A stretch of 64,000 nucleotides of DNA from Ectopseudomonas mendocina (GCF_007049795.1 NZ_SCFY01000001.1:62001-126000), one strand, 5' to 3'; counted from the first letter of the stretch, positions 12,592 to 24,963 are shown. Notes: generated by a model not told the origin, from the sequence alone. Program-made: numbers and translations.

Positions 12592-13159
12592 GGCAAACCC
12601 CTCATGTTGTTATGCATGCGAAGGATCGGCATACCCAGGCAGGGGCGACTGCGCAGACCCAGCGGATGGCGGGTACTGCTCAATCAGAAAGGCATAGCCC
12701 CACGGCGATTCATGCACGCCAGTACAAGATCCGGTGTGCGGCACACCAGCATGAATAACATTTGGTGATATATAAGCCTGTAAATTATGCGCTGTAGGAA
12801 TTTAACGGCACGCTCTGCTGCTTTGGCCTTAACACCAAAGTGGCAGCGAATTGCTCATCTCGCCGAGGGCAATCACGCTGCGAAATGAGGCAAATTAGCC
12901 GGATGAATGCGCCTTGAAATTGCCAGAGCAGAGTCATCAGCTATAGTCCTGAAACGCCAGCCCACACGGCTCGCTTCAGAATTACACCGATGCGACAAAT
13001 CAATCAGAAATGATCGAATTTTAGGAATAATTTTCTCCGAAAAATTTACTTACAATTGGCCTGCACATAGTATTGTATACACACTTCGCGCCAACGCCCT
13101 CGACGGTGTCTGGTCGCTAAATAGATTAAAAGCCGTTCCTTAATTCAAGGAGTACCGGC
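12592..13159. other. Gene-free region upstream of nuoA, relatively AT-rich
   Basis: These 568 bases hold no coding frame I can support; the 78-codon open frame at 12907-13143 has no ribosome site and no recognisable product. The 12750-12800 and 13010-13085 parts are clearly richer in A and T than the neighbourhood and probably hold the nuo promoter or promoters, but no hexamer pair with good spacing was found. A perfect odd palindrome, GGTGTGC-G-GCACACC, lies at 12733-12747. Confidence 0.5.
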
Positions 13160-13573
13160 ATGCCTGATGCGGTAACGACCATGTCCCAGAACTGGGCTTT
13201 CGCTGTTTTCTTGCTGGGTGTCTGCGGGCTCATCGCCTTCATGCTCGGCCTTTCCAGCCTGCTCGGCAGCAAAGCCTGGGGACGCAGCAAGAACGAGCCC
13301 TTCGAGTCGGGCATGCTTCCCACCGGCAGCGCGCGTCTGCGCCTGTCAGCCAAGTTCTATCTGGTCGCGATGCTCTTCGTGATCTTCGACGTTGAAGCTC
13401 TCTATCTCTTCGCTTGGGCAGTCTCGGTGCGCGAAAGCGGCTGGGCCGGCCTGATCGAAGCTACAGTTTTCATAGCAATTCTGTTGGCAGGTCTTGTCTA
13501 TCTTTGGCGTATCGGCGCGCTCGATTGGGCACCGCAGGGACGTCGTGAACGGCAGGCGAAGCTAAAACAATGA
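13160..13573 (+). CDS. nuoA: NADH-quinone oxidoreductase subunit A
   Basis: This 137-residue inner-membrane subunit of proton-pumping complex I has three hydrophobic segments (about residues 13-36, 66-88 and 96-117). The family block [22 protein letters not shown] and the acidic [14 protein letters not shown] are present. NuoA sits beside the quinone-binding cavity with NuoH, J and K. AGGAG lies seven bases before the ATG. It opens the 13-gene nuo operon, which has gaps or overlaps of at most 63 bases throughout. nuoB follows after 10 bases. Confidence 0.96.
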   Translation: MPDAVTTMSQNWAFAVFLLGVCGLIAFMLGLSSLLGSKAWGRSKNEPFESGMLPTGSARLRLSAKFYLVAMLFVIFDVEALYLFAWAVSVRESGWAGLIEATVFIAILLAGLVYLWRIGALDWAPQGRRERQAKLKQ

Positions 13574-13583
13574 GGCTTTGGCG

Positions 13584-14261
13584 ATGCAATACAAACTTAC
13601 TCGGGTCGACCCGAATGCGCCCAATGAGGCGTATCCGATCGGCCAGCGGGAGGTCGTCTCCGACCCGCTGCTAGAGGATCAGGTTCACAAGAACATCTAC
13701 ATGGGCAAGCTCTCGGACGTGCTTAACGGCGCGGTCAACTGGGGGCGCAAGAATTCCTTGTGGCCGTACAACTTCGGCCTGTCCTGCTGCTATGTGGAAA
13801 TGACCACCGCCTTCACCGCCCCGCACGACGTGGCGCGTTTCGGTGCGGAAGTCATTCGCGCATCACCCCGCCAGGCCGACTTCATGGTCATCGCCGGCAC
13901 CTGCTTCATCAAGATGGCGCCGGTCATCCAGCGTCTCTACGAGCAGATGCTGGAGCCCAAGTGGGTCATCTCCATGGGTTCATGCGCCAACTCCGGCGGC
14001 ATGTACGACATCTACTCGGTCGTTCAGGGCGTGGACAAGTTCCTCCCCGTGGACGTCTATATTCCCGGCTGCCCGCCCCGCCCCGAGGCGTTCCTGCAAG
14101 GCTTGATGCTGCTGCAGGAATCCATCGGCCAGGAGCGCCGCCCGCTATCCTGGGTCGTTGGCGATCAAGGCATCTACCGTGCCGAAATGCCTTCGCAGAA
14201 GGAACAGCGACGCGAGCAGCGAATCGCCGTTACCAACCTGCGTAGCCCCGACGAAGTCTGA
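13584..14261 (+). CDS. nuoB: NADH-quinone oxidoreductase subunit B
   Basis: This 225-residue peripheral-arm subunit carries the terminal 4Fe-4S cluster N2 that reduces ubiquinone. The ligands visible are C68 and C69 in [10 protein letters not shown]134 in MGSCANSGG and C163 in PGCPPRPE. The ATG at 13584 is chosen because GAGG (13572-13575) is well spaced before it; a TTG two codons upstream would also be possible. It is longer than E. coli NuoB only at the C-terminus. Together with NuoD and NuoH it forms the quinone site. Confidence 0.97.
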   Translation: MQYKLTRVDPNAPNEAYPIGQREVVSDPLLEDQVHKNIYMGKLSDVLNGAVNWGRKNSLWPYNFGLSCCYVEMTTAFTAPHDVARFGAEVIRASPRQADFMVIAGTCFIKMAPVIQRLYEQMLEPKWVISMGSCANSGGMYDIYSVVQGVDKFLPVDVYIPGCPPRPEAFLQGLMLLQESIGQERRPLSWVVGDQGIYRAEMPSQKEQRREQRIAVTNLRSPDEV

Positions 14262-14324
14262 GCCGATGCTTGCCAGCGCAAGCGTCACGCCCACTTTCTA
14301 CGTTGATCGACAGCGACCGAGACC

Positions 14325-16106
14325 ATGACTCAAGACACCGTTGTGTCCATACCGCCTTACAAGGCTGACGACCAGGACGTCGTCGCCGAACTGCGCGCCC
14401 GTTTTGGCGACGACAGTTTCACCCTGCAAGCGACCCGCACCGGCATGCCGGTTCTCTGGGTCGCCCGTGAGCGCCTCATTGAAGTGCTCACCTGCCTGCG
14501 CAACCTCCCGCGTCCCTACGTGATGCTCTACGACCTGCACGGCGTCGACGAGCGCCTGCGCACCCAGCGTCGCGGCCTGCCGGACGCCGACTTCACGGTG
14601 TTCTATCACCTGATGTCGCTAGAGCGTAATAGCGACGTGATGATCAAGGTCGCCCTGTCCGAGCGCGACCTCAACCTACCCACCGCCACCGGCATCTGGC
14701 CCAACGCCAACTGGTACGAGCGCGAAGTCTGGGATCTGTACGGCATCACCTTCACCGGCCACCCGCACCTGAGCCGGATCATGATGCCACCGACCTGGGA
14801 AGGTCACCCGCTGCGCAAGGACTACCCGGCGCGCGCCACCGAATTCGACCCGTTCAGCCTGACCCTGGCCAAGCAGCAGCTTGAGGAAGAAGCCGCGCGC
14901 TTCAATCCCGAAGACTGGGGCATGAAACGCGGCGGTGAGCACGAGGACTACATGTTCCTCAACCTCGGCCCCAACCACCCGTCCGCCCACGGCGCGTTCC
15001 GCATCATCCTGCAGCTCGACGGCGAAGAGATCGTCGACTGCGTGCCGGAAATCGGCTACCACCACCGTGGCGCCGAGAAGATGGCCGAGCGGCAGAGCTG
15101 GCACAGCTTCATCCCCTACACCGACCGCATCGACTACCTCGGCGGGGTGATGAACAACCTGCCCTACGTGCTCTCGGTGGAGAAACTCGCCGGCATCAAG
15201 GTGCCGGCCCGCGTCGATTTCATCCGCGTGATGCTCGCCGAGTTCTTCCGCATCACCAGCCACCTACTGTTCCTCGGTACCTACATCCAGGACGTCGGTG
15301 CAATGACCCCGGTGTTCTTCACCTTCACCGACCGCCAGCGCGCCTACAAGGTGATCGAGGCCATCACCGGCTTCCGCCTGCATCCGGCGTGGTATCGCAT
15401 CGGCGGCGTCGCCCACGACCTGCCGCGCGGCTGGGACAAGCTGGTCAAGGAATTCGTCGACTGGCTGCCCAAGCGCCTCGACGAGTACGAGAAAGCCGCG
15501 CTGAAGAACAGCATCCTCAAGGCGCGGACCATCGGTGTGGCGCAGTACAACACCAAGGAGGCGCTGGAATGGGGCACCACCGGTGCCGGCCTGCGCGCCA
15601 CCGGTTGCGACTTCGACCTGCGCAAGGCACGCCCCTACTCCGGTTACGAGCACTTTGATTTCGAGGTGCCGCTGGCGGCCAATGGCGATGCCTACGACCG
15701 CTGCATGGTGCGCGTGGAAGAGATGCGCCAGAGCATCCGCATCATCGACCAGTGCCTGAAGAACATGCCGGAAGGCCCGTACAAGGCCGACCATCCGCTG
15801 ACCACGCCGCCGCCGAAAGAGCGCACGCTGCAGCACATCGAAACCCTGATCACTCACTTCCTGCAGGTTTCCTGGGGCCCGGTCATGCCGGCCAACGAAG
15901 CCTTCCAGATGATCGAGGCGACCAAGGGCATCAACAGCTACTACCTGACGAGCGACGGCAGCACCATGAGCTACCGCACCCGGATTCGCACCCCCAGCTT
16001 CGCCCACCTGCAGCAGATCCCCTCGGTGATCCGCGGCAGCATGGTGGCGGATCTGATCGCCTATCTGGGCAGTATCGACTTCGTCATGGCCGACGTGGAC
16101 CGCTGA
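14325..16106 (+). CDS. nuoCD: NADH-quinone oxidoreductase fused subunits C and D
   Basis: This 593-residue fusion of NuoC (about residues 1-190, with [19 protein letters not shown]) and NuoD (about 200-593, the 49-kDa subunit) is the arrangement also seen in E. coli. The NuoD part begins [15 protein letters not shown] and carries [12 protein letters not shown], which lines the quinone cavity near cluster N2. It is a cytoplasmic-face subunit without cofactors of its own. It begins 63 bases after nuoB, the widest gap in the operon, and nuoE follows after two bases. Confidence 0.97.
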   Translation: MTQDTVVSIPPYKADDQDVVAELRARFGDDSFTLQATRTGMPVLWVARERLIEVLTCLRNLPRPYVMLYDLHGVDERLRTQRRGLPDADFTVFYHLMSLERNSDVMIKVALSERDLNLPTATGIWPNANWYEREVWDLYGITFTGHPHLSRIMMPPTWEGHPLRKDYPARATEFDPFSLTLAKQQLEEEAARFNPEDWGMKRGGEHEDYMFLNLGPNHPSAHGAFRIILQLDGEEIVDCVPEIGYHHRGAEKMAERQSWHSFIPYTDRIDYLGGVMNNLPYVLSVEKLAGIKVPARVDFIRVMLAEFFRITSHLLFLGTYIQDVGAMTPVFFTFTDRQRAYKVIEAITGFRLHPAWYRIGGVAHDLPRGWDKLVKEFVDWLPKRLDEYEKAALKNSILKARTIGVAQYNTKEALEWGTTGAGLRATGCDFDLRKARPYSGYEHFDFEVPLAANGDAYDRCMVRVEEMRQSIRIIDQCLKNMPEGPYKADHPLTTPPPKERTLQHIETLITHFLQVSWGPVMPANEAFQMIEATKGINSYYLTSDGSTMSYRTRIRTPSFAHLQQIPSVIRGSMVADLIAYLGSIDFVMADVDR

Positions 16107-16108
16107 TC

Positions 16109-16603
16109 ATGAATACGCTAATTCAGACCGACCGTTTCACCCTCAGCGAAACCGAGCGCTCGGCCATCGAGCACGAGATGCATCACTACGAAGACCCGCG
16201 CGCCGCTAGCATCGAGGCGCTGAAGATCGTGCAGAAGCAGCGTGGCTGGGTGCCGGACGGCGCCGCTGACGCCATTGGCGAAATCCTCGGCATTCCCGCC
16301 AGCGACGTCGAAGGCGTGGCTACCTTCTACAGCCAGATCTTCCGCCAGCCAGTCGGCCGTCACGTGATTCGCGTGTGCGACAGCATGACCTGCTACATCG
16401 GCGGCCATGAGTCGGTGGTCAGCGAGATGCAGAAGCAGCTCGGCATCGGCCTTGGCCAGACCACAAGCGATGAGCGCTTCACCCTGCTGCCGGTGTGTTG
16501 CTTGGGCAACTGCGACAAGGCCCCGGCGCTGATGATCGACGACGACACCTTCGGCGATGTCCAACCTGACGGCGTCGCCAAGCTGCTGGAGGCTTACAAA
16601 TGA
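16109..16603 (+). CDS. nuoE: NADH-quinone oxidoreductase subunit E
   Basis: This 164-residue subunit of the NADH dehydrogenase module binds the 2Fe-2S cluster N1a. The four ligands are C90 and C95 ([11 protein letters not shown]) and C131 and C135 (CLGNCDKAP). An N-terminal helical bundle precedes the thioredoxin-like fold. The ATG follows the nuoCD stop by two bases; a longer open frame upstream overlaps nuoCD and is spurious. It overlaps nuoF by four bases (ATGA). Confidence 0.96.
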   Translation: MNTLIQTDRFTLSETERSAIEHEMHHYEDPRAASIEALKIVQKQRGWVPDGAADAIGEILGIPASDVEGVATFYSQIFRQPVGRHVIRVCDSMTCYIGGHESVVSEMQKQLGIGLGQTTSDERFTLLPVCCLGNCDKAPALMIDDDTFGDVQPDGVAKLLEAYK

Positions 16604-17946
16604 AGACCCTCACCTCCATCGGCCCAGCCAACCGCATCACTCGCAGCGAAGAAACCCATCCGCTGACCTGGCGCCTGCGTGACGACGCCCAGCCGGTATG
16701 GCTGGAGGAATACCAGCAGAAGAACGGCTACGCGGCCGCACGCAAGGCACTGACCGAGATGGCCCAGGCTGACATCGTGCAGACGGTCAAGGAATCCGGC
16801 CTCAAGGGGCGCGGTGGTGCAGGCTTCCCCACGGGGGTGAAGTGGGGCCTGATGCCGGCCGACGAATCCATGAACATCCGTTACCTGCTGTGCAACGCGG
16901 ATGAAATGGAACCCAACACCTGGAAAGACCGCATGCTGATGGAACAGCTACCCCACCTGCTGGTGGAAGGCATGCTGATCTCCGCGCGCGCGCTCAAGGC
17001 CTATCGCGGCTATATCTTCCTGCGTGGCGAGTACGTCGACGCCGCGGCCAACCTCAACCGCGCCATCGAGGAAGCCAAGGCCGCCGGCCTGCTCGGCAAG
17101 AACATCTTTGGCAGCGGCTTCGATTTCGAGCTGTTCGTACACACCGGCGCCGGCCGCTACATCTGCGGCGAAGAAACCGCGCTGATCAACTCGCTGGAAG
17201 GCCGCCGCGCCAACCCGCGCGCCAAGCCGCCCTTCCCTGCTGCTGTCGGCGTCTGGGGCAAGCCGACCTGCGTCAACAACGTCGAAACCCTGTGCAACGT
17301 GCCGGCCATCATTGGCCAGGGTGTGGACTGGTACAAGAGCCTCGCCCGCCCGGGCAGCGAAGACCACGGCACCAAGCTGATGGGCTTCTCCGGCAAGGTG
17401 AAGAACCCCGGCCTGTGGGAACTGCCGTTCGGCGTCACCGCCCGCGAGCTGTTCGAGGACTACGCTGGCGGCATGCGCGACGGCTACACGCTCAAGTGCT
17501 GGCAGCCTGGCGGCGCCGGTACCGGCTTCCTGCTGCCCGAACACCTTGAGGCGCAGATGTACGCCGGCGGCATCGGCAAGGTCGGCACGCGCATGGGCAC
17601 CGGCCTGGCGCTGGCGGTCGACGACTCGATCAACATGGTTTCTCTGCTGCGCAACATGGAAGAGTTCTTCGCCCGCGAGTCCTGTGGCTGGTGCACGCCA
17701 TGCCGCGATGGCCTGCCGTGGAGCGTGAAGATCCTCCGCGCCCTGGAACGCAAGCAAGGCACCGCCGAAGATATCCAGACCCTGCTCGGCCTGGTCAACT
17801 TCCTTGGCCCAGGCAAGACCTTCTGCGCGCATGCGCCAGGCGCCGTGGAGCCGTTGGGCAGTGCCATCAAGTATTTCCGTGAAGAGTTCGAGGCTGGTGT
17901 GGCCCAAGTGGCGAGTACGCCCCGCACGCCGGCAACCGCGAGCTGA
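16600..17946 (+). CDS. nuoF: NADH-quinone oxidoreductase subunit F
   Basis: This 448-residue subunit oxidises NADH with FMN and passes electrons to 4Fe-4S cluster N3. The glycine-rich NADH/FMN loop [14 protein letters not shown] is near residue 70. The N3 ligands are C362, C365 and C368 ([12 protein letters not shown]) and C409 (FCAHAPGA). Its start overlaps the nuoE stop, and a 58-base gap separates it from nuoG. NuoE, F and G make up the electron-input module. Confidence 0.97.
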   Translation: MKTLTSIGPANRITRSEETHPLTWRLRDDAQPVWLEEYQQKNGYAAARKALTEMAQADIVQTVKESGLKGRGGAGFPTGVKWGLMPADESMNIRYLLCNADEMEPNTWKDRMLMEQLPHLLVEGMLISARALKAYRGYIFLRGEYVDAAANLNRAIEEAKAAGLLGKNIFGSGFDFELFVHTGAGRYICGEETALINSLEGRRANPRAKPPFPAAVGVWGKPTCVNNVETLCNVPAIIGQGVDWYKSLARPGSEDHGTKLMGFSGKVKNPGLWELPFGVTARELFEDYAGGMRDGYTLKCWQPGGAGTGFLLPEHLEAQMYAGGIGKVGTRMGTGLALAVDDSINMVSLLRNMEEFFARESCGWCTPCRDGLPWSVKILRALERKQGTAEDIQTLLGLVNFLGPGKTFCAHAPGAVEPLGSAIKYFREEFEAGVAQVASTPRTPATAS

Positions 17947-18004
17947 ACAGACGAATTCCCTTAGCCAGCCGCTTTAACCAGCGGGTAAACGAAGACTTAA
18001 AGAA

Positions 18005-20728
18005 ATGGCCACTATCCACGTAGACGGCAAAGATTTCGAAGTCGATGGTGCAGACAACCTCCTGCAGGCCTGCCTGTCCCTCGGACTCGATATCCCCTAC
18101 TTCTGCTGGCACCCGGCGCTTGGCAGCGTCGGCGCGTGCCGCCAGTGCGCGGTCAAGCAGTACAACGACGAGAACGACACCCGCGGTCGTATCGTCATGT
18201 CCTGCATGACACCAGCCACCGACAACACCTGGATCAGCATCGACGACGAGGAGTCCAAGGCGTTCCGCGCCAGCGTCGTCGAATGGCTGATGACCAACCA
18301 TCCGCACGACTGCCCGGTGTGCGAGGAAGGTGGTCACTGCCACCTGCAGGACATGACGGTGATGACCGGGCACAACGCCCGTCGCTACCGCTTCACCAAG
18401 CGTACCCACCAGAACCAGGAGCTTGGCCCGTTCATCGCCCACGAGATGAACCGCTGCATCGCCTGCTACCGCTGCGTGCGCTACTACAAGGACTACGCCG
18501 GCGGCACCGACCTGGGCGTCTACGGCGCGCACGACAACGTGTACTTCGGCCGTGTCGAGGACGGCACGCTGGAAAGTGAGTTCTCCGGCAACCTGGTCGA
18601 GGTCTGCCCGACCGGCGTGTTCACCGACAAGACCCACTCCGAGCGCTACAACCGCAAGTGGGACATGCAGTTCGCCCCGAGCATCTGCCACGGCTGCTCC
18701 AGCGGCTGCAACATCAGCCCCGGTGAGCGCTACGGCGAACTGCGCCGCATCGAGAACCGCTTCAACGGCTCGGTCAACCAGTACTTTCTCTGCGACCGTG
18801 GCCGCTTCGGCTATGGATACGTCAACAACGCGGATCGTCCGCGCCAGCCGTTGCTGGCTGGCCAGGCCATCGGCATCGATGCCGCGCTGGACAAGGCAGC
18901 CGAGCTGCTCAAGGGCAAGCGAGTGATCGGCATCGGCTCGCCGCGCGCCAGCCTCGAAGCCAACTTCGCCCTGCGCGAACTGGTGGGTGCCAATAACTTC
19001 TATAGCGGCATCGCCGCTGGCGAGCTGGCCAACATTCGCCTGATCCGCGACCTCCTGCAGAATGGCCCGCTGCCGACGCCGACCCTGCGCGATGTCGAGC
19101 TGCACGATGCCATCTTCGTCCTCGGCGAAGACCTGACCCAAACCGCCGCACGCATGGCGCTGGCCCTGCGCCAGGCCGTCAAGGGCAAGGCCACCGAGAT
19201 CGCTGCCGGTGCGCGCATTCAGGACTGGCACATGGCGGCCGTGCAGAACTTTGCGCAGCATGCTCGTCACCCGCTGTTTATCGCCAGCGTCGCGGAAACT
19301 CGCCTGGACGACGTGGCCGCCGAAAGCGTGCAGGCCGCGCCGGCCGATCTGGCACGCATCGGTTTCGCCGTGGCTCATGCCATCGACCCGAGCGCACCGG
19401 CCGTCGACGGTCTGGAAGCCGAAGCCGGCGAACTGGTGCAGCGCATCGCCGATGCCTTGCTTGCTGCCAAGCGCCCGCTGATCGTCTCCGGCGCTTCGCT
19501 GGGCGACAAGGCCCTGATCGAAGCTGCTGCCAATATCGCCAGCGCACTGAAGAACCGTGAGAAGAACGGCTCGCTGAGCCTGGTGGTGCCCGAAGCCAAC
19601 AGCCTGGGCCTGGCCCTGCTTCTGGATAAAGAGCAGGGCGGCGAGTCCGTCGATGCCGCACTCGATGCTCTGAGCAACGGCCAGGCCGATGCTGTCATTG
19701 TGCTGGAAAACGACCTGTACCGCCGCGCCGATGCCGCCAAGGTCGATGCCGCGCTCAGCGCCGCACAGACGGTGATCGTCGCCGATCACCAGCGCACCGC
19801 TACCAGCGAACGTGCCCACCTGCTGCTGCCGGTGGCCAGCTTCGCCGAAGGCGACGGCACCCTGGTCAGCCTCGAAGGTCGCGCCCAGCGCTTCTTCCAG
19901 GTCTATGAGCCGAGCTACTACGACAGCAATATTCTGATCCGCGAAGGCTGGCGCTGGTTGCACGCGCTGCACAGCACCCTGCAAGGCAAGGCCGTGGACT
20001 GGACGCAACTGGATCAGGTCACTGCAGCCTGCGCCGCCAGCAACCCGCTGTTGGCAGGGATCAAGGACGCCGCACCGAGCGCCTCGTTCCGCATCAAGGG
20101 CCTCAAGCTCGCCCGCGAGCCTCACCGCTACAGCGGCCGCACCGCCATGCGCGCCAATATCAGCGTGCACGAGCCGCGTCAGCCGCAGGATCAGGACACC
20201 GCCTTCGCCTTCTCCATGGAAGGCTACGCCGGCAGCAAGGAAGATCGGCAGCAGATTCCGTTCGCCTGGTCGCCGGGCTGGAACTCGCCGCAGGCCTGGA
20301 ACAAGTTCCAGGACGAGGTCGGTGGTCATCTGCGCGCCGGCGACCCCGGCGTGCGCCTGCTGGAAGCCGCCGGTAACGCCCTGCCCTGGTTCGCCGTCAA
20401 TGCTGCGTTCAACCCGGCAGCCGGCACCTGGCAGGTGGCGCCACTGCACCACCTGTTCGGCAGCGAGGAAAACTCCGCGCGCGCCAAACCGATCCAGGAA
20501 CGCATGCCCGAACCCTATGTGGCCCTGGCCCGCGATGAAGCGGCTCGCCTTGGGGTGAACGACGGTGCACTGCTGGCCCTGCGCGTCAACGGTCAGGCAC
20601 TGCGCCTGCCGCTGCAGGTGCGTGATGATCTGGCCGTCGGTCTGGTCGGCCTGCCGGTTGGCCTGCCGGGCATTCCGGCAACAGTCGCCGGCGCCAGCGT
20701 GACCCTGCTGCAGGAGGCCGCGCAATGA
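18005..20728 (+). CDS. nuoG: NADH-quinone oxidoreductase subunit G
   Basis: This 907-residue iron-sulfur subunit has an N-terminal ferredoxin domain with 2Fe-2S ligands C34, C45, C48 and C67. It is followed by the His-ligated 4Fe-4S motif (H99, C103, C106, C112), the [11 protein letters not shown] cluster region, and then a molybdopterin-oxidoreductase-like domain without a molybdenum site. The additional CHGCSSGC motif, with a later Cys in FLCDRGRF, shows the extra N7 cluster site found in E. coli-type complexes. It overlaps nuoH by four bases. The long open frame on the opposite strand is a codon-bias shadow. Confidence 0.97.
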   Translation: MATIHVDGKDFEVDGADNLLQACLSLGLDIPYFCWHPALGSVGACRQCAVKQYNDENDTRGRIVMSCMTPATDNTWISIDDEESKAFRASVVEWLMTNHPHDCPVCEEGGHCHLQDMTVMTGHNARRYRFTKRTHQNQELGPFIAHEMNRCIACYRCVRYYKDYAGGTDLGVYGAHDNVYFGRVEDGTLESEFSGNLVEVCPTGVFTDKTHSERYNRKWDMQFAPSICHGCSSGCNISPGERYGELRRIENRFNGSVNQYFLCDRGRFGYGYVNNADRPRQPLLAGQAIGIDAALDKAAELLKGKRVIGIGSPRASLEANFALRELVGANNFYSGIAAGELANIRLIRDLLQNGPLPTPTLRDVELHDAIFVLGEDLTQTAARMALALRQAVKGKATEIAAGARIQDWHMAAVQNFAQHARHPLFIASVAETRLDDVAAESVQAAPADLARIGFAVAHAIDPSAPAVDGLEAEAGELVQRIADALLAAKRPLIVSGASLGDKALIEAAANIASALKNREKNGSLSLVVPEANSLGLALLLDKEQGGESVDAALDALSNGQADAVIVLENDLYRRADAAKVDAALSAAQTVIVADHQRTATSERAHLLLPVASFAEGDGTLVSLEGRAQRFFQVYEPSYYDSNILIREGWRWLHALHSTLQGKAVDWTQLDQVTAACAASNPLLAGIKDAAPSASFRIKGLKLAREPHRYSGRTAMRANISVHEPRQPQDQDTAFAFSMEGYAGSKEDRQQIPFAWSPGWNSPQAWNKFQDEVGGHLRAGDPGVRLLEAAGNALPWFAVNAAFNPAAGTWQVAPLHHLFGSEENSARAKPIQERMPEPYVALARDEAARLGVNDGALLALRVNGQALRLPLQVRDDLAVGLVGLPVGLPGIPATVAGASVTLLQEAAQ

Positions 20729-21717
20729 ACTGGTTGACGCCCGAACTGATCGAGATCGTCATCGCGGTACTCAAGGCCATCGTCATCCTACTGGTGGTAG
20801 TGGTCTGCGGCGCACTGCTGAGCTTCGTCGAACGCCGTCTGCTCGGCTGGTGGCAGGATCGTTACGGCCCCAACCGTGTGGGGCCGTTCGGCATGTTTCA
20901 GATCGCCGCCGACATGATCAAGATGTTCTTCAAAGAGGACTGGACGCCGCCGTTCGCCGACAAGTTCATCTTCATCCTGGCGCCGATGATCGCCTTTTCA
21001 GCGATGCTGATGGCCTTCGCCATCATCCCCATCACCCCGAACTGGGGCGTGGCGGACTTGAACATCGGCATCCTGTTCTTCTTCGCCATGGCGGGCTTGT
21101 CGGTGTATGCCGTGCTGTTCGCTGGCTGGTCGAGCAACAACAAGTTCGCCCTGCTCGGTGCCCTGCGTGCTTCGGCGCAAACGGTCTCCTACGAGGTGTT
21201 CCTGGCCCTGGCGCTGATGGGCGTGGTGGCACAGGTCGGCTCGTTCAACATGCGCGACATCGTCGATTACCAGGCGCAGAACCTGTGGTTCATCATTCCG
21301 CAGTTCTTCGGCTTCTGTACCTTCTTCATCGCTGCTGTCGCCGTGACCCACCGTCACCCGTTCGACCAGCCGGAAGCCGAGCAGGAGCTGGCCGACGGTT
21401 ACCACATCGAATACGCCGGGATGAAATGGGGCATGTTCTTCGTTGGCGAGTACGTGGCCATCGTCACCGTGTCGGCGCTGCTGGTAACCCTGTTCTTCGG
21501 TGGCTGGCACGGCCCGTTCGGCATCCTGCCGCAGATTCCGTTCTTCTGGTTTGCGCTGAAAACGGCCTTCTTCATCATGATCTTCATCCTGCTGCGCGCG
21601 TCGATCCCACGCCCGCGCTATGACCAGGTCATGGCCTTCAGCTGGAAGTTCTGCCTGCCGCTGACCCTGATCAACCTGCTGGTGACCGGCGCCGTCGTGC
21701 TGGCCACGGCCCAGTAA
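20725..21717 (+). CDS. nuoH: NADH-quinone oxidoreductase subunit H
   Basis: This 330-residue inner-membrane subunit with about eight transmembrane helices links the peripheral arm to the membrane arm and forms much of the ubiquinone channel. Family blocks seen are [20 protein letters not shown] and [20 protein letters not shown], the latter with the acidic loop important for quinone coupling. Its ATG overlaps the nuoG stop (ATGA). Confidence 0.97.
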   Translation: MNWLTPELIEIVIAVLKAIVILLVVVVCGALLSFVERRLLGWWQDRYGPNRVGPFGMFQIAADMIKMFFKEDWTPPFADKFIFILAPMIAFSAMLMAFAIIPITPNWGVADLNIGILFFFAMAGLSVYAVLFAGWSSNNKFALLGALRASAQTVSYEVFLALALMGVVAQVGSFNMRDIVDYQAQNLWFIIPQFFGFCTFFIAAVAVTHRHPFDQPEAEQELADGYHIEYAGMKWGMFFVGEYVAIVTVSALLVTLFFGGWHGPFGILPQIPFFWFALKTAFFIMIFILLRASIPRPRYDQVMAFSWKFCLPLTLINLLVTGAVVLATAQ

Positions 21718-21728
21718 GGAGAAAAGCA

Positions 21729-22277
21729 ATGTTCAAGTACATATGGGACGTGCTGGTCGGTACCGGCACCCAACTGCGCAGCCTGGCCATGGTGTTCAGC
21801 CATGGTTTTCGCAAGCGCGACACCCTGCAATACCCGGAAGAACAGGTCTATCTGCCGCCGCGCTACCGTGGCCGCATCGTCCTGACCCGCGACCCCGACG
21901 GCGAGGAACGCTGCGTGGCCTGCAACCTATGCGCCGTGGCCTGCCCGGTGGGCTGCATCTCGCTGCAGAAGGCCGAGACCGATGACGGTCGCTGGTATCC
22001 GGAGTTCTTCCGCATCAACTTCTCGCGCTGCATCTTCTGCGGCCTGTGCGAGGAAGCCTGCCCGACCACCGCGATCCAGCTCACCCCGGACTTCGAGATG
22101 GGCGAGTTCAAGCGCCAAGATCTGGTGTACGAGAAGGAAGACCTGCTGATCAGCGGCCCCGGCAAGAACCCGGACTACAATTTCTACCGCGTTGCCGGTA
22201 TGGCCATCGCCGGCAAGCCCAAGGGCGCCGCGCAGAACGAGGCCGAGCCGATCAACGTGAAGAGCCTGCTGCCTTAG
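21729..22277 (+). CDS. nuoI: NADH-quinone oxidoreductase subunit I
   Basis: This 182-residue ferredoxin-like subunit carries 4Fe-4S clusters N6a and N6b. Two CxxCxxCxxxCP motifs are seen: C62, C65, C68, C72 and C101, C104, C107, C111. It passes electrons from NuoG to NuoB. AGGAG lies close before the ATG. nuoJ follows after nine bases. Confidence 0.97.
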   Translation: MFKYIWDVLVGTGTQLRSLAMVFSHGFRKRDTLQYPEEQVYLPPRYRGRIVLTRDPDGEERCVACNLCAVACPVGCISLQKAETDDGRWYPEFFRINFSRCIFCGLCEEACPTTAIQLTPDFEMGEFKRQDLVYEKEDLLISGPGKNPDYNFYRVAGMAIAGKPKGAAQNEAEPINVKSLLP

Positions 22278-22286
22278 GAGTTTCTG

Positions 22287-22796
22287 ATGGAATTCGCGTT
22301 TTACTTCGCCGCCGGTGTGGCGGTGGCAGCAACGGTCGGGGTGGTCACCAATACCAACCCGGTGCATGCCCTGCTCTACCTCATCGTCTCGCTGCTGGCG
22401 GTATCGATGGTGTTCTTCGCCCTCGGTGCGCCCTTTGCCGGCGCGCTGGAAATCATCGTCTACGCCGGCGCCATCATGGTGCTGTTCGTCTTCGTGGTGA
22501 TGATGCTCAACCTCGGCCCGGCTGCCGCCGATCAGGAGCGCAAGTGGCTGACGCCCGGTATCTGGGTCGGCCCGGCAATCCTCAGCGCCTTGCTGCTCGG
22601 TCAGTTGCTCTATGTGCTGCTGAACCACGTCAGCGACGCCCATATCGGCCACACCACAGTGGAAGCCAAGGCCGTCGGTATCAGCCTGTTCGGCCCCTAC
22701 CTGCTGGCCGTGGAGCTGGCCTCCATGCTGCTGCTCGCCGCACTGGTCGCTGCCTACCACCTGGGCCGCCACGACGCCAAGGAGCCCACCGTATGA
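22287..22796 (+). CDS. nuoJ: NADH-quinone oxidoreductase subunit J
   Basis: This 169-residue inner-membrane subunit has five hydrophobic segments. The typical [20 protein letters not shown] and [20 protein letters not shown] regions of helices 2 and 3 are present; helix 3 is the one that bends during turnover in complex I. AGGAG lies before the ATG. The end overlaps nuoK by four bases. Confidence 0.96.
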   Translation: MEFAFYFAAGVAVAATVGVVTNTNPVHALLYLIVSLLAVSMVFFALGAPFAGALEIIVYAGAIMVLFVFVVMMLNLGPAAADQERKWLTPGIWVGPAILSALLLGQLLYVLLNHVSDAHIGHTTVEAKAVGISLFGPYLLAVELASMLLLAALVAAYHLGRHDAKEPTV

Positions 22797-23101
22797 CCGG
22801 TATACCTCTGGAACACGGCCTGGCCCTGGCCGGCGTGCTGTTCTGCATCGGCCTGGTCGGCCTGATGGTGCGGCGCAACATCCTGTTCATCCTGATGAGC
22901 CTGGAAGTGATGATGAACGCCGCTGCACTGGCCTTCGTCGTGGCTGGCGCCCGTTGGGGCGCGGCTGATGGCCAGGTGATGTTCATTCTGGTGATCACCC
23001 TGGCAGCCGCCGAGGCCAGCATCGGCCTGGCGATCCTGCTGCAGTTGTATCGCCGCTTCAATACCCTGGATATCGACGCTGCCAGCGAGATGCGCGGATG
23101 A
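22793..23101 (+). CDS. nuoK: NADH-quinone oxidoreductase subunit K
   Basis: This 102-residue subunit has three transmembrane helices and is related to MrpC of sodium/proton antiporters. The conserved membrane glutamates fall in [13 protein letters not shown] and [13 protein letters not shown]. The start is the ATG overlapping the nuoJ stop; the much longer open frame in the same phase upstream is a shadow inside nuoI and nuoJ. It overlaps nuoL by four bases. Confidence 0.96.
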   Translation: MTGIPLEHGLALAGVLFCIGLVGLMVRRNILFILMSLEVMMNAAALAFVVAGARWGAADGQVMFILVITLAAAEASIGLAILLQLYRRFNTLDIDAASEMRG

Positions 23102-24948
23102 ACCTTCTAGCCCTGACTCTATTCTTTCCGCTGCTCGGCTGGCTGCTGCTGGCCTTCTCGCGCGGACGCTTCTCGGAAAACGCCAGCGCCGTCATTGGTG
23201 TCGGCTCCATCGGCCTCGCTGCGGCCAGTGCGGTCTGCGTGATCGCGCGTTTTCTTACTGAAGTCCCGGTTGGCGGCTCTTACAGCCTGACCCTGTGGCA
23301 GTGGATGAGCGTCGAAGGCCTGACGCCGAGCTTCACCCTGCATCTGGATGGTCTGTCGGCCACCATGCTCGGCGTGGTCACTGGCGTGGGTTTTCTGATC
23401 CATCTGTTCGCCAGTTGGTACATGCGCGGTGAAGAGGGCTATTCGCGCTTCTTCGCCTACACCAACCTGTTCATCTTCAGCATGTTGCTGCTGGTGCTCG
23501 GCGATAACCTGCTGGTGCTGTTCTTCGGCTGGGAAGGCGTGGGCCTGTGCTCGTACCTGCTGATCGGCTTCTACTACAAGCACGTGCCCAACGGTAACGC
23601 GGCGCTCAAGGCCTTCATCGTCACCCGCATCGGCGATGTGTTCCTGATGATCGGCATGTTCCTGCTGTTCATCAACCTCGGCACCCTGAACATCCAGGAG
23701 CTGATGGTACGGGCGCAGCAGCAGTACGTGGCCGGTGACGCCTGGCTGTGGGTCGCCACCCTGATGCTGCTGGGCGGCGCGGTGGGCAAGTCCGCCCAGT
23801 TGCCGCTGCAGACCTGGCTGGCCGACGCCATGGCCGGCCCGACGCCGGTGTCAGCGCTGATCCACGCGGCGACCATGGTCACCGCCGGCGTGTACCTGAT
23901 CGCCCGTACCCACGGCCTGTTCCTGCTGACCCCGGAAATTCTCGAGCTGGTCGGCATCGTCGGCGGCGTGACTCTGGTGCTGGCCGGTTTCGCCGCGCTG
24001 GTGCAGACCGACATCAAGCGTATCCTCGCCTATTCGACCATGAGCCAGATCGGCTACATGTTCCTCGCCCTGGGCGTCGGCGCCTGGGACGCGGCGATCT
24101 TCCACCTGATGACCCACGCCTTCTTCAAGGCCCTGCTGTTCCTCGCCTCCGGTGCGGTGATCCATGCCTGCCACCACGAGCAGAACATCTTCAAGATGGG
24201 CGGCCTGTGGAAGAAGCTGCCACTGGCCTACGCCAGTTTCGTCGTCGGTGGCGCGGCACTGGCTGCCCTGCCGCTGCTGACCGCCGGCTTCTACTCCAAG
24301 GACGAAATCCTCTGGGAGGCCTTCGCCAGCGGCCATAGCGAGCTGCTCTACGCTGGCCTGGTCGGTGCCTTCCTGACCTCGATCTACACCTTCCGCCTGA
24401 TCTTCATCGCCTTCCATGGCGAGCAGAAGACCGAGGCTCACGCCGGCCATGGCATCGCCCACAACCTGCCGCTGCTGGTGCTGATCGTGCTGTCGACCTT
24501 CATCGGCGCCTGGATCACCCCGCCGCTGGCTGGCGTGCTGCCGGAAAGTGCCGGCCATGCCGGTGGCGAGGCCAAGCACAGCCTGGAACTGCTGTCGGGA
24601 CTCATCGCGGTGAGCGGTATCGTCATCGCCGCCCTGCTCTTCCTCGGCCAGCGCCGCGTTGCCTCTGCCGTGGCGCAGAGCGCGCCAGGCCGCCTGTTGA
24701 GCGCCCTGTGGTTCGCCGCCTGGGGCTTCGATTGGCTCTACGACAAGCTGTTCGTGCGCCCCTACCTTGCGCTCTGCCATCTGCTGCGCCGCGACCCCAT
24801 CGACCGTGGCATCGGCCTGATTCCGCTGCTCGTGCGTGGCGGCAACGCCGCACTGGTACGCAGCGAGAACGGCCAGGTGCGCTGGTACGCCGCTTCGATC
24901 GCCGGGGGCGCCGTGCTGGTGCTCGCCGCCATCCTCTTTCTGAGTTAA
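23098..24948 (+). CDS. nuoL: NADH-quinone oxidoreductase subunit L
   Basis: This 616-residue antiporter-like subunit lies at the distal end of the membrane arm and translocates protons. Key membrane residues lie in [19 protein letters not shown] (Glu) and [16 protein letters not shown] (Lys). The C-terminal part after about residue 500 is the lateral amphipathic helix with its anchoring segment. Its start overlaps the nuoK stop. nuoM follows after 15 bases. Confidence 0.97.
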   Translation: MNLLALTLFFPLLGWLLLAFSRGRFSENASAVIGVGSIGLAAASAVCVIARFLTEVPVGGSYSLTLWQWMSVEGLTPSFTLHLDGLSATMLGVVTGVGFLIHLFASWYMRGEEGYSRFFAYTNLFIFSMLLLVLGDNLLVLFFGWEGVGLCSYLLIGFYYKHVPNGNAALKAFIVTRIGDVFLMIGMFLLFINLGTLNIQELMVRAQQQYVAGDAWLWVATLMLLGGAVGKSAQLPLQTWLADAMAGPTPVSALIHAATMVTAGVYLIARTHGLFLLTPEILELVGIVGGVTLVLAGFAALVQTDIKRILAYSTMSQIGYMFLALGVGAWDAAIFHLMTHAFFKALLFLASGAVIHACHHEQNIFKMGGLWKKLPLAYASFVVGGAALAALPLLTAGFYSKDEILWEAFASGHSELLYAGLVGAFLTSIYTFRLIFIAFHGEQKTEAHAGHGIAHNLPLLVLIVLSTFIGAWITPPLAGVLPESAGHAGGEAKHSLELLSGLIAVSGIVIAALLFLGQRRVASAVAQSAPGRLLSALWFAAWGFDWLYDKLFVRPYLALCHLLRRDPIDRGIGLIPLLVRGGNAALVRSENGQVRWYAASIAGGAVLVLAAILFLS

Positions 24949-24963
24949 GGAAAACAGCCTGTC

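Noticed and set aside
12907..13143. 78-codon frame upstream of nuoA
   Set aside because: No ribosome site, codon use unlike neighbours, and it lies in the AT-rich promoter region.
17867..20725. 952-codon open frame antisense to nuoG
   Set aside because: It is fully antisense to a clear, cofactor-motif-bearing nuoG. Its product is low-complexity (Ala, Gly, Val, Gln rich), as expected from GC-rich third positions. No ribosome site.
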